A stretch of 10,993 bases of DNA, from the NCBI GenBank assembly GCA_002309875.1, contig DBYM01000018.1, positions 9,723-20,715 on the forward strand, in the 5' to 3' direction. The DNA comes from Cyanobacteria bacterium UBA1186 (GTDB lineage Bacteria > Cyanobacteriota > Vampirovibrionia > Gastranaerophilales > Gastranaerophilaceae). The position numbers and the translations under genes were made by a program. The notes below the pieces were generated by a model. It made no database searches and was not told the origin of the DNA. It was given only the letters and a program-made list of their open reading frames with translations. The first letter of the stretch is position 1; the number at the start of each line of letters is the position of its first letter. This document shows positions 1 through 6,212 of the stretch, in pieces.

Positions 1-1077
1 ACAACTTCTCCGACTTTTGCAGAAACAACCTGCCCGATATGCGGAGGCAAAGCACGCCGGGAAATGGATACGATGGATACTTTTGTCTGCTCAAGTTGGT
101 ATTATATGAGATATTCAGACCCTAAAAACGCAGAAAAATGCTTTGATAAAGATACAGTGGATAAATGGCTCCCCGTTGACCAATATGTCGGCGGAATAGA
201 ACACGCCATTCTTCACTTATTGTATTCAAGATTCTTTACCAAAGCGCTGAAGGATTGCGGCTTACTCAGTTTTGATGAGCCTTTCAAAAACCTGCTTACA
301 CAGGGTATGGTGCTTAAAGACGGCTCTAAAATGTCAAAATCCAAAGGAAATACCGTTGACCCTGACGAAATATTTGAAAATTACGGGGCTGATACCGCAA
401 GATTATTTATACTGTCAGACTCTCCTCCGGCAAGAGATTTTGACTGGTCAGACGCAGGCGTTGAAGGATGCTATAAGTTCCTGAACAGAGTTTGGCGTTT
501 ATACAGCGATGGTGTAAATAATAATCTTATTAAAAGAGATTACAAATTAACTTTCCCGCTCGCACGCAAAAATGACGATTTGGTACGTACCGTTCATATC
601 GCAATTAAAGGAATTACAAACGATATCTCAAACGATTTTCAGTTCAACACCGTAATTTCTAAATACAGAGAACTGACAAATGCGATATACGAATGGAAAA
701 ACAGTATTAAAGAGTTTACTGAAGAAGATATTAACGTATTCAGTTTTGCGGCCATTACATTAATAAAACTAATGTCACCTGTTACCGTCTGTATGGCTGA
801 AGAAATCTGGAAAGAACTTGGATTTGAAGGCTCAATTCACGACCAGCCTTGGTGCGAATGCGACGAAAACCTTGCAAAAGCAAGCAAAATAACTCTAGTC
901 GTACAGGTAAACGGCAAAGTCAAGGACAAACTTGAAGTTGATGAAGGTGTAAATGATGAAGAATTAAAATCAACTGCGCTTTCAAGCCCGAAAGTACAGG
1001 AACTGACATCAGGAAAGGAAATTGTTAAAGTCATTGTCGTTCCCAAAAAGCTCGTGAATATAGTTGTAAAAGGCTAA
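1..1077 (+). CDS. leuS: leucyl-tRNA synthetase, C-terminal part (partial, 5' end outside window)
   Basis: Class I aminoacyl-tRNA synthetase that charges tRNA-Leu in the cytoplasm. The frame is open from base 1, so the ATG at 64 is internal and the gene starts upstream of the window; 358 residues are visible. In order: the zinc-module end with CPICGG (11-16) and the conserved DTMDTFVCSSWY stretch, the catalytic-core end with the signature KMSKS (110-114) that stabilises the adenylate transition state, then GNTVDPDEIFENYGADTARL, the helical anticodon-binding domain (about 180-290), and the small C-terminal domain beginning near VVQVNGKVKDK (about 300-358) that contacts the tRNA elbow. The C-terminus is intact and matches the usual bacterial LeuRS end. 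A strong hairpin terminator follows 20 bases after the stop and is shared with convergent metK. Nothing suggests damage. Confidence 0.97.
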   Translation, partial: TTSPTFAETTCPICGGKARREMDTMDTFVCSSWYYMRYSDPKNAEKCFDKDTVDKWLPVDQYVGGIEHAILHLLYSRFFTKALKDCGLLSFDEPFKNLLTQGMVLKDGSKMSKSKGNTVDPDEIFENYGADTARLFILSDSPPARDFDWSDAGVEGCYKFLNRVWRLYSDGVNNNLIKRDYKLTFPLARKNDDLVRTVHIAIKGITNDISNDFQFNTVISKYRELTNAIYEWKNSIKEFTEEDINVFSFAAITLIKLMSPVTVCMAEEIWKELGFEGSIHDQPWCECDENLAKASKITLVVQVNGKVKDKLEVDEGVNDEELKSTALSSPKVQELTSGKEIVKVIVVPKKLVNIVVKG

Positions 1078-1094
1078 TTTGTAATAACAACAAA

Positions 1095-1128
1095 AAAAAA
1101 TCCACTCATTTTACTGAGTGGATTTTTT
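1095..1128. terminator. bidirectional intrinsic terminator between leuS and metK
   Basis: Perfect inverted repeat TCCACTCA (1101-1108) / TGAGTGGA (1115-1122) around the loop TTTTAC, flanked by an A-run on the left (1092-1100) and a six-T run on the right (1123-1128). The A and T runs let it work for leuS on the plus strand and for metK on the minus strand, whose stop codon is only 15 bases away. Confidence 0.93.
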
Positions 1129-1142
1129 GTTTATATCCGCAC

Positions 1143-2411
1143 TTAACGAGCGCTAAGCGCGGTTAATGCGTTTTTTAAAAGGTCTGCCTTATCCGTTTTC
1201 TCCCAAGGAACATTGATATCAGTTCTGCCCAAGTGACCGTATGCAGCCAATCTCTGGTAGAATTTCCCGCCATTTTTAGCAGGTAAGTTTCTCAAATCAA
1301 AATTCCTGATAATTGAAGCAGGTCTTAAATCGAAGTTTGAACTTACCAAATCTGAGATTTCATCGTCTGAAATTTTGCCTGTACCGAATGTGTCAACAAA
1401 TATCGAAACCGGCTCTGCTACACCGATTGCGTACGCAAGTTCAATTTCGCACTTGTCAGCCAAACCTGCTGCAACAATATTTTTAGCAACGTAACGTGCT
1501 GCATAGGCTGCGGAACGGTCAACCTTTGTCGGGTCTTTTCCTGAGAAAGCACCGCCGCCGTGACGTGAATAACCGCCGTATGTATCAACAATTATCTTAC
1601 GTCCGGTTAAGCCTGAATCGCCCTGAGGACCGCCTACCACGAAACGTCCTGACGGATTTATAAGAATTTTTGTATCAGAATCGGGCTTAATTGATTCTGT
1701 TTCAAAAACGTAATCAATTACATATTTTCTCAAATCCTGATTAATAATTGCCTGAACTTTTGAATTATCGCTTATACCGTTAATTTCAGCAGCATGCTGT
1801 GTTGAAAGCAAAATTGTATCTATTCTTGAAGGTTTGCCGTCTGTATATTCAACGGTGACCTGAGATTTTCCGTCAGGTCTTAAGTATGTCAATTTGCCTT
1901 CTTTTCTGACCTGAGCCAATCTGTATGAAAGTTTATGAGCAAGGCTGATTGGCAGCGGCATTAATTCCGGTGTTTCATTGCATGCATACCCGAACATAAT
2001 ACCCTGATCGCCTGCACCGAGATTATCTGTTTCGGAAGTTGAAGTATCAGCATTATCACTTCTTGTTTCATAAGCCTTATTAACACCGCCTGCGATATCA
2101 CAGGATTGTTCATCAATGCTTGTTAATACCGCGCAGGTATTAGCATCAAATCCTCCGCCTGAAGTGCCTTCATAACCGATATTTTTAATTGTATTTCTAA
2201 CCACCTGCGGAATATCCACATAGCAATTAGATGTAATTTCACCGCAAACCAAAACCATACCTGTTGTTGCAGTTGTTTCTGCGGCAACCCTTGAAGTCGG
2301 GTCTTTTGTTAAAAACTCGTCCAAAATAGCGTCAGAAATCTGATCGCAAACTTTGTCGGGGTGGCCTTCCGTTACTGATTCGGAAGTAAATAAAAATTTT
2401 CTAGATGTCAT
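1143..2411 (-). CDS. metK: S-adenosylmethionine synthetase (methionine adenosyltransferase)
   Basis: Makes S-adenosylmethionine from methionine and ATP, releasing phosphate and pyrophosphate; a cytoplasmic, normally tetrameric enzyme. Seen in the 422-residue product: N-terminal TEGHPDK (14-20) with the active-site His17 and Asp19, the GAGDQGIMFGYA motif (132-143), and the glycine-rich phosphate-binding stretch GGGAFSGKDPTKVDRS (285-300). All three MAT domains are present. It is longer than the roughly 384-residue E. coli enzyme; part of the extra length is an insertion near 111-130 (Thr/Ser/Asp-rich), just before the GAGDQG loop that gates the active site. The ATG at 2411 is chosen because AAGGAGAC (2417-2424 on the other strand) sits 5 bases upstream. 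A promoter and a roughly 65-nt leader precede it. It is transcribed alone, convergent with leuS and divergent from the 158-aa gene. Confidence 0.97.
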   Translation of the reverse strand: MTSRKFLFTSESVTEGHPDKVCDQISDAILDEFLTKDPTSRVAAETTATTGMVLVCGEITSNCYVDIPQVVRNTIKNIGYEGTSGGGFDANTCAVLTSIDEQSCDIAGGVNKAYETRSDNADTSTSETDNLGAGDQGIMFGYACNETPELMPLPISLAHKLSYRLAQVRKEGKLTYLRPDGKSQVTVEYTDGKPSRIDTILLSTQHAAEINGISDNSKVQAIINQDLRKYVIDYVFETESIKPDSDTKILINPSGRFVVGGPQGDSGLTGRKIIVDTYGGYSRHGGGAFSGKDPTKVDRSAAYAARYVAKNIVAAGLADKCEIELAYAIGVAEPVSIFVDTFGTGKISDDEISDLVSSNFDLRPASIIRNFDLRNLPAKNGGKFYQRLAAYGHLGRTDINVPWEKTDKADLLKNALTALSAR

Positions 2412-2482
2412 CTTCTGTCTCCTTAATTTATATTCTCCTGCCGGTAAGGTTTTTAATTCCGACCCGGCTACACATTAGCAAC

Positions 2483-2511
2483 ATTCTAGTATGAAGGGGG
2501 TAAAAAAGCAA
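2483..2511 (-). promoter_or_regulatory. metK promoter, sigma-70-like
   Basis: On the minus strand, TTGCTT (plus 2506-2511) is separated by exactly 17 bases from TAGAAT (plus 2483-2488), a five-of-six match to TATAAT. Transcription would begin near 2476, giving a leader of about 65 nt before the metK ATG. The leader carries a modest hairpin with GCCGG/CCGGC arms (plus 2440-2444 and 2464-2468). I could not match it to a known SAM riboswitch. Confidence 0.6.
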
Positions 2512-2635
2512 GCAATATTAACTATCTGTGGCGATAATTATTAAAAATGTTAATATTTTTTAAAATACTAATGACTTTAATACACGATTAATGTATTATT
2601 GTTGTAAGTTGAGGTTAGAGGGAAGGAGTATTTTT

Positions 2636-3112
2636 GTGGCGAATAAAAAGATAGATACCGTTTATCCTATTCAAAGCGCTTTTTCAAGCGAGGACGATTC
2701 TTTTACGGCACTTTCCACTTCGGCATTGTTGGCTAAAAGTTCCGTACCGTATTCGCACAGAAGAATTGCCGATAATTATGTAATTATCAAGCGCATATAC
2801 CATTTTCAGGCAGTTCAGAGCCGTATAACCAATGCGGAAAAGCAACTACTTCAGAAATACGACTTCAATACCCTCGAATTCTCAACAATAAAGCAGATTA
2901 ACGAGGAACTTTCATATCTTAAAAAATGGTCAACATCTAACAATGAACTTTTAAGAAAAGATGCCGATGCTCTTTTGCAAATCCGCTGCAAAGAGTTGAA
3001 ATTTATAATAGCAAGCAGATATTCTACGGTCACAAATGAACTCTACAACGGATATAAGGCTCTTGATAGATATTTCGAAGAAATCTCGAAATTCTACTCT
3101 CCGATTATGTAA
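2636..3112 (+). CDS. hypothetical helical protein, 158 aa
   Basis: I do not recognise this family. The GTG at 2636 is preferred over the in-frame ATG at 2591: AAGGAG (2623-2628) lies 7 bases before the GTG, while nothing resembling a ribosome binding site precedes the ATG and the extra 15 residues (Cys/Tyr-rich) look non-coding. The product is 158 residues with no signal peptide and no membrane span. The first 45 or so residues are polar and Ser-rich; the rest (from about RRIADNYVIIKR) is rich in Leu, Lys, Glu, Gln and Arg with heptad-like spacing, so it is probably a mostly alpha-helical bundle or coiled coil acting in the cytoplasm or as a partner protein. The 233-aa membrane-protein gene follows after 73 bases with no terminator between, so the two are probably co-transcribed. 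Promoter not clear; the upstream DNA is extremely AT-rich. Confidence 0.8.
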   Translation: MANKKIDTVYPIQSAFSSEDDSFTALSTSALLAKSSVPYSHRRIADNYVIIKRIYHFQAVQSRITNAEKQLLQKYDFNTLEFSTIKQINEELSYLKKWSTSNNELLRKDADALLQIRCKELKFIIASRYSTVTNELYNGYKALDRYFEEISKFYSPIM

Positions 3113-3185
3113 ACTTTTCGAAATATTATAGTCCTAAATAAGCAATTTTTAGTTTTAGGCGTTTTAACATGGCAGGAAGGTAATT

Positions 3186-3887
3186 ATGCCGGTTTTACCA
3201 ATTAACAGCGCTAATAAAAATATTCAAATTCCTGTGTCTGAAACAAGTTTTGGACATGGAAAAAACACGGACAATTATTACAGTAAGAAGCAGAAAGCAC
3301 TTGTTGCAACAACAACGGCACTTGGAGTTATTGCAAGCACTGCCATTCTTGCCAAATCCGCAAAATACTCTCTTAAACCTTCCAAAATGTTTAAAAATAT
3401 CTCAAAATCCTATCTTGCAAACGTTAAATTCACCGAAAAAGAGGTTATTTCAATAGGTGCAGGCTCATGCTTAGGCGGTTTAATCGGAGGGTATATGATA
3501 GACAAAGACCCGCTTAACAGAAGGGCAAAGAGACGGGAAGCACTTATGCAGATCGGGAACATATCCATTCCTATTCTCACGGTTGAAGGGGCTTCTAAAC
3601 TTGCAAAAAATGCGAGCAAGCCCGTAAAAACGCTCTCTGCAATTTGCGGTTTAATAGTCGGGGTTTACGTTGCCAATCTCTTAATGAATATGCTGAGCAA
3701 TGTTCTTTTTGAAAACACTAAATCAAGAGGAGTAAAAGCGACCGACTTTTCTGCTCACGTTGACGATATGGTAGTTGCGGCAAATTATATTTCTGATGCA
3801 AAATTTGTACATTATATAGCAAGAATTATTCCATTGGCCCTGATGTTTGCCGGAAACGAAGTCGGTACAAAAACGGCAAACAAATAA
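3186..3887 (+). CDS. hypothetical multi-span membrane protein, 233 aa
   Basis: I do not recognise this family. The ATG at 3186 is supported by AGGAAGG (3174-3180) 5 bases upstream. The N-terminus (1-35) is polar and Asn/Ser-rich without a signal peptide. Hydrophobic stretches at about 38-56, 87-105, 122-137 (weak), 150-174 and 208-226 suggest four or five membrane segments. The second is glycine-rich with paired glycines (G91, G93, G97, G98, G101, G102), like the glycine-zipper packing of small membrane helices, and is followed by the basic loop NRRAKRREA (111-119), which by the positive-inside rule should be cytoplasmic. Another basic/polar loop separates the last two segments. It is probably co-transcribed with the 158-aa gene and ends at a strong terminator. 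Function unknown; an inner-membrane structural or remodelling role is possible but not shown. Confidence 0.85.
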   Translation: MPVLPINSANKNIQIPVSETSFGHGKNTDNYYSKKQKALVATTTALGVIASTAILAKSAKYSLKPSKMFKNISKSYLANVKFTEKEVISIGAGSCLGGLIGGYMIDKDPLNRRAKRREALMQIGNISIPILTVEGASKLAKNASKPVKTLSAICGLIVGVYVANLLMNMLSNVLFENTKSRGVKATDFSAHVDDMVVAANYISDAKFVHYIARIIPLALMFAGNEVGTKTANK

Positions 3888-3895
3888 CAAGCATT

Positions 3896-3925
3896 AAAAA
3901 AGGGAACCTTTTGAGTTCCCTTTTT
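3896..3925. terminator. bidirectional intrinsic terminator
   Basis: Stem AAAAGGGAAC (3898-3907) pairs with GTTCCCTTTT (3915-3924) around the loop CTTTTGA, with A-run on the left and T-run on the right. It ends the 233-aa membrane-protein gene on the plus strand and also lies 13 bases past the stop of the 51-aa minus-strand gene, so it can serve both. Confidence 0.93.
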
Positions 3926-3938
3926 CTAATTAATATCC

Positions 3939-4094
3939 TTATGCCAACCCCAGTGCTTTACGGTACCAGGAGAATGATTCTACTTCTGAACCGTTGAAGG
4001 TTGTTTTTACCTGCTGTTTTTTCAGGTAACTTTCGAATTCATCATTGAATGCAGATTTAACTGCTTTTTTTGTTTCGGTTGCGGTTGCGTTCAT
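3939..4094 (-). CDS. small hypothetical protein, 51 aa
   Basis: A short gene easily missed by length-filtered gene callers. The minus strand reads MNATATETKKAVKSAFNDEF, then a second helical stretch ESYLKKQQVK, a probable turn TTFNGSEV, and ESFSWYRKALGLA before TAA. AGGAGA (plus 4102-4107) lies 7 bases before the ATG, a good -35/-10 pair lies about 90 bases upstream (4188-4216), and the bidirectional terminator at 3896-3925 follows the stop. That full set of signals makes it a real gene despite its size. The product is charged, contains one Trp, has no cysteine, signal peptide or membrane segment, and looks like one or two amphipathic helices followed by a short aromatic tail. I do not recognise the family; a small cytoplasmic regulator or partner protein is possible. 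It is divergent from the FAD oxidoreductase gene. Confidence 0.82.
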   Translation of the reverse strand: MNATATETKKAVKSAFNDEFESYLKKQQVKTTFNGSEVESFSWYRKALGLA

Positions 4095-4137
4095 CTTCCG
4101 TTCTCCTATATATATTTGAGTATCACTCCGTTATATG

Positions 4138-4159
4138 AAAACGTCTTTCGACGGGTTTT
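4138..4159 (-). promoter_or_regulatory. hairpin in the leader of the 51-aa gene
   Basis: On the minus strand the leader contains CGTC-GAAA-GACG, a four-base stem closed by a GNRA-type tetraloop (plus 4142-4153). It is extended by AAAA/TTTT pairing (4156-4159 with 4138-4141) across a two-base bulge. It sits about 45 nt before the start codon in a predicted leader of about 87 nt. It could affect mRNA stability or translation; it does not cover the ribosome binding site. Confidence 0.45.
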
Positions 4160-4187
4160 ACAGTTAAAACTACACTACTACGAACAG

Positions 4188-4216
4188 ATTATATCATAAA
4201 AAAAGATGCCCCGCAA
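4188..4216 (-). promoter_or_regulatory. promoter of the 51-aa gene, sigma-70-like
   Basis: The minus strand carries a perfect TATAAT (plus 4188-4193) preceded at exactly 17 bases by TTGCGG (plus 4211-4216), a half match to TTGACA. The predicted start is near 4181, leaving a leader of about 87 nt before the ATG at 4094. Confidence 0.65.
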
Positions 4217-4243
4217 TTAGTATGTGAAGAAATATTACCGGAC

Positions 4244-4273
4244 TTGACAAAAATCATTCCAAAGAATTATTGC
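4244..4273 (+). promoter_or_regulatory. possible promoter of the FAD oxidoreductase gene
   Basis: A perfect TTGACA (4244-4249) stands 18 bases before TATTGC (4268-4273), which is a poor -10. Better -10-like hexamers, TATAAC (4276-4281) and CATAAT (4298-4303), lie too far from this -35. The site is in the right place, between the divergent 51-aa gene promoter and the start at 4374, but the exact pairing is uncertain. Confidence 0.35.
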
Positions 4274-4373
4274 CTTATAACTCTTTTGGACTGCCGACAT
4301 AATTCGTTAGGATTGATTTGCCTCTGTGTTTGATATATCCTTAGTTATGGAGAATGAGTCAGGAGTTAAGGAT

Positions 4374-5750
4374 ATGTACAACGTCGCAATAATCGGAGCA
4401 GGACCCGCAGGAATTTTTTCCGCTCTAGAAATCGTCAAAAGACGTCCCGAGTGGAAAGTTATATTAATCGAAAAAGGGCAGAAAATAGAAAAAAGGAAAT
4501 GCCCTTTAAGAGAGGGCTCCGAAAAATGTGTTAACTGCAAACGCTGCGGATTACTTTGCGGCTGGGGCGGAGCAGGTGCATTTTCAGACGGAAAACTTAC
4601 GCTTACCCCTGATGTCGGCGGCCATTTGGTTGATTATATGCCGAGAGAAAAGGTTGAAGAATACATAAAATATGCAGACGATATGTACCTTGAACACGGT
4701 GCAACAGACGAAGTTTTCGGTACGGATATGAATACCTTCAGAGAAATCGAACGTCAGGCCGCTCTTGCCGAACTGAAACTCGTTCATTCTCCCGTAAGAC
4801 ACCTCGGCACGGAAAGAAGTTTAGATGTCTTAAAACACATGCAGGATTACCTGAGTGATAAAATTACAATCCTAAACAACGTTGCGGCAAAAGATTTAAT
4901 CGTGGAATGCGAACAGGTAAAGGGAATAGTTCTTGACAATGGCGAAACAATCCGTGCGGAATACACAATAATTGCACCCGGAAGAGAAGGTGCAGATTGG
5001 CTTACCCACGAATTTGCAAAAAATAAAATCGGTATGGTAAACAATGCCGTAGATGTCGGTGTCAGAGTCGAACTTCCCGCACCCGTTTTTGCCCCTTTAA
5101 CAGACAAATTATATGAATCAAAACTTGTATATCATTCACCTACCTTCGGTGATGAAGTCAGAACATTCTGTATGAATCCGAACGGTGAAGTTGTTCAGGA
5201 AAATTATAACGGCATAGCAACAGTTAACGGTCACAGTTATGCAAATATTAAAACGAAAAACACTAACTTTGCGCTTCTTGTAAGCAAAAAATTCACCGAG
5301 CCTTTTAAAGAGCCTATCGCCTACGGTCAGCATATCGCAAGCCTTGCGAATATGCTCGGAGGCGGAATTCTTGTCCAAAGATTCGGAGATTTACTTGAAG
5401 GACGCCGTTCTACTCCTGACAGGATTAAAGCGAGCATAATTGAGCCTACTCTTGCATGTGCAACACCGGGAGATTTGAGCCTTGTTATACCTTACAGACA
5501 AATGAAAAGTATTATAGAGATGCTCTTTGCACTCGATAAAATTGCTCCCGGAACTGCTTCAAGATACACCCTTCTTTACGGTATAGAGGTTAAATTCTAT
5601 TCCGCAAGAGTAAAACTAACCAACGAACTTGAAACCGAAGGCGTGAAAAACCTGTTTACGATCGGCGACGGCGCAGGAGTAACAAGAGGTTTGATTCAGG
5701 CCTCAGCCTCAGGTGTCTATGTTGCACAAACCATCTGCAAACGCGGGTAG
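4374..5750 (+). CDS. FAD-dependent oxidoreductase, COG2509-type
   Basis: Uncharacterised NAD(FAD)-utilising dehydrogenase family; substrate unknown, cytoplasmic. The ATG at 4374 is chosen over the in-frame GTG at 4326 because AGGAG (4361-4365) sits 8 bases before it and the Rossmann fold then begins at once, as usual. The product is 458 residues. GAGPAG (8-13) is the dinucleotide-binding loop, with Glu33 in LIEKG as the ribose-binding acid at the end of the second strand. It is followed by a cysteine cluster (C43, C52, C55, C58, C62) leading into GWGGAGAFSDGKL, the hallmark I recall for this family. A second FAD motif near the C-terminus reads FTIGDGAGVTRGLIQASASG (about 431-450). The middle is the substrate and oligomer region. 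It stands alone: divergent from the 51-aa gene and 462 bases before gyrA, so context gives no pathway. Confidence 0.9.
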   Translation: MYNVAIIGAGPAGIFSALEIVKRRPEWKVILIEKGQKIEKRKCPLREGSEKCVNCKRCGLLCGWGGAGAFSDGKLTLTPDVGGHLVDYMPREKVEEYIKYADDMYLEHGATDEVFGTDMNTFREIERQAALAELKLVHSPVRHLGTERSLDVLKHMQDYLSDKITILNNVAAKDLIVECEQVKGIVLDNGETIRAEYTIIAPGREGADWLTHEFAKNKIGMVNNAVDVGVRVELPAPVFAPLTDKLYESKLVYHSPTFGDEVRTFCMNPNGEVVQENYNGIATVNGHSYANIKTKNTNFALLVSKKFTEPFKEPIAYGQHIASLANMLGGGILVQRFGDLLEGRRSTPDRIKASIIEPTLACATPGDLSLVIPYRQMKSIIEMLFALDKIAPGTASRYTLLYGIEVKFYSARVKLTNELETEGVKNLFTIGDGAGVTRGLIQASASGVYVAQTICKRG

Positions 5751-5755
5751 GGCTA

Positions 5756-5777
5756 AAGGGGTAAAGGAATCCCCCTT
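5756..5777 (+). terminator. weak hairpin after the FAD oxidoreductase gene
   Basis: AAGGGG (5756-5761) can pair with CCCCTT (5772-5777) around a ten-base loop just after the stop. No T-run follows (GCGTATATATA instead), so it is at best a weak terminator or a 3'-end stabilising hairpin. Confidence 0.35.
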
Positions 5778-5816
5778 GCGTATATATATTCAATGAAACC
5801 CTGTACAAAAAGAAAA

Positions 5817-5841
5817 GTTTGTCACTTTTTGGGTGGCAAAC
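5817..5841 (-). terminator. hairpin with T-run on the minus strand, no known upstream gene
   Basis: GTTTG-T-CAC (5817-5825) pairs with GTG-G-CAAAC (5833-5841), nine pairs with one G-T wobble and a seven-base loop. On the minus strand the stem is followed by TTTTCTTTTT (complement of AAAAAGAAAA at 5807-5816), the layout of an intrinsic terminator. On the plus strand the following bases are not T-rich. No minus-strand gene is visible between it and gyrA. Confidence 0.5.
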
Positions 5842-6073
5842 ATTAAATAAACACGAGGATATTAAGAGAGAGTATAAAAAGAAATCTGTTTTTAAATGAT
5901 TCTGTGATTATTCTCACCTGTCATTTTTTTGTTTTTTGCTTTGCGTTTTTATCCTTTTCCTTAATCCTTACATATATATAAAGTATTTTTGTCTCTGAAA
6001 ATTGCCCGAAATATTCAAAATTTACAAAAATTGTTACACTACTTAAAATTGTATTTATTACAAGCATTCAGAG

Positions 6074-6103
6074 TATATATAAATTAAATAAAACCCATGA
6101 CAA
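6074..6103 (-). promoter_or_regulatory. possible minus-strand promoter in the pre-gyrA gap
   Basis: On the minus strand TTGTCA (plus 6098-6103) lies 16 or 18 bases before TATATA (plus 6076-6081 or 6074-6079). In such AT-rich DNA this can occur by chance. It is listed because a minus-strand terminator-like hairpin lies about 230 bases downstream at 5817-5841. Confidence 0.25.
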
Positions 6104-6118
6104 AATTTGTAAAATTTA

Positions 6119-6142
6119 CCCTTAAAATAGCCCTTAAAATTG
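6119..6142. repeat. two-copy 12-bp tandem repeat upstream of gyrA
   Basis: CCCTTAAAATAG (6119-6130) is followed directly by CCCTTAAAATTG (6131-6142) and then CCCC. The unit period of 12 bases is just over one helical turn. The two copies end 11 bases before the proposed gyrA -35, so they could be a tandem protein-binding site, or simple drift. Confidence 0.6.
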
Positions 6143-6153
6143 CCCCAAAACCT

Positions 6154-6182
6154 TTGCAACAAAAGTATGTTTATGTTACTAT
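6154..6182 (+). promoter_or_regulatory. likely gyrA promoter
   Basis: TTGCAA (6154-6159) and TACTAT (6177-6182) are separated by exactly 17 bases, each a four-of-six match to the sigma-70 consensus. Transcription would begin near 6189, leaving a short leader that is mostly the ribosome binding site AGGAG (6201-6205). Confidence 0.5.
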
Positions 6183-6212
6183 ATAAGGGTAAAGGGATAG
6201 AGGAGAAGGATT

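Larger units (their letters stand above)
5751..6212. other. 462-bp AT-rich intergenic region before gyrA
   Basis: No convincing protein gene or known RNA family is visible on either strand. It holds the weak hairpin at 5756-5777, a hairpin at 5817-5841 that reads as a terminator on the minus strand, a pyrimidine-rich stretch (about 5915-5970, T on the plus strand), several TATATATA runs, short direct repeats (AAAATTGCCC at 5998-6007 and 6136-6145; CTTAAAATTG at 6042-6051 and 6133-6142; AAAATTTAC at 6017-6025 and 6111-6119), a two-copy 12-bp tandem repeat, and the likely gyrA promoter. I found no clear DnaA-box cluster. Confidence 0.7.

Noticed and set aside
2591..2635. ATG start for the 158-aa protein
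   Set aside because: No ribosome binding site before it, whereas the GTG at 2636 has AAGGAG 7 bases upstream.
4326..4373. Upstream GTG start for the FAD oxidoreductase
   Set aside because: No ribosome binding site before it; it adds 16 residues ahead of the Rossmann strand, while ATG 4374 has AGGAG at good spacing.
5906..5936. 10-residue open frame on the minus strand in the pre-gyrA gap
   Set aside because: It has no ribosome binding site, is far too short to judge and sits in low-complexity DNA.
5751..6212. Replication origin next to gyrA
   Set aside because: The gap is AT-rich but I see no cluster of TTATCCACA-like DnaA boxes, and dnaA, dnaN and gyrB are absent.
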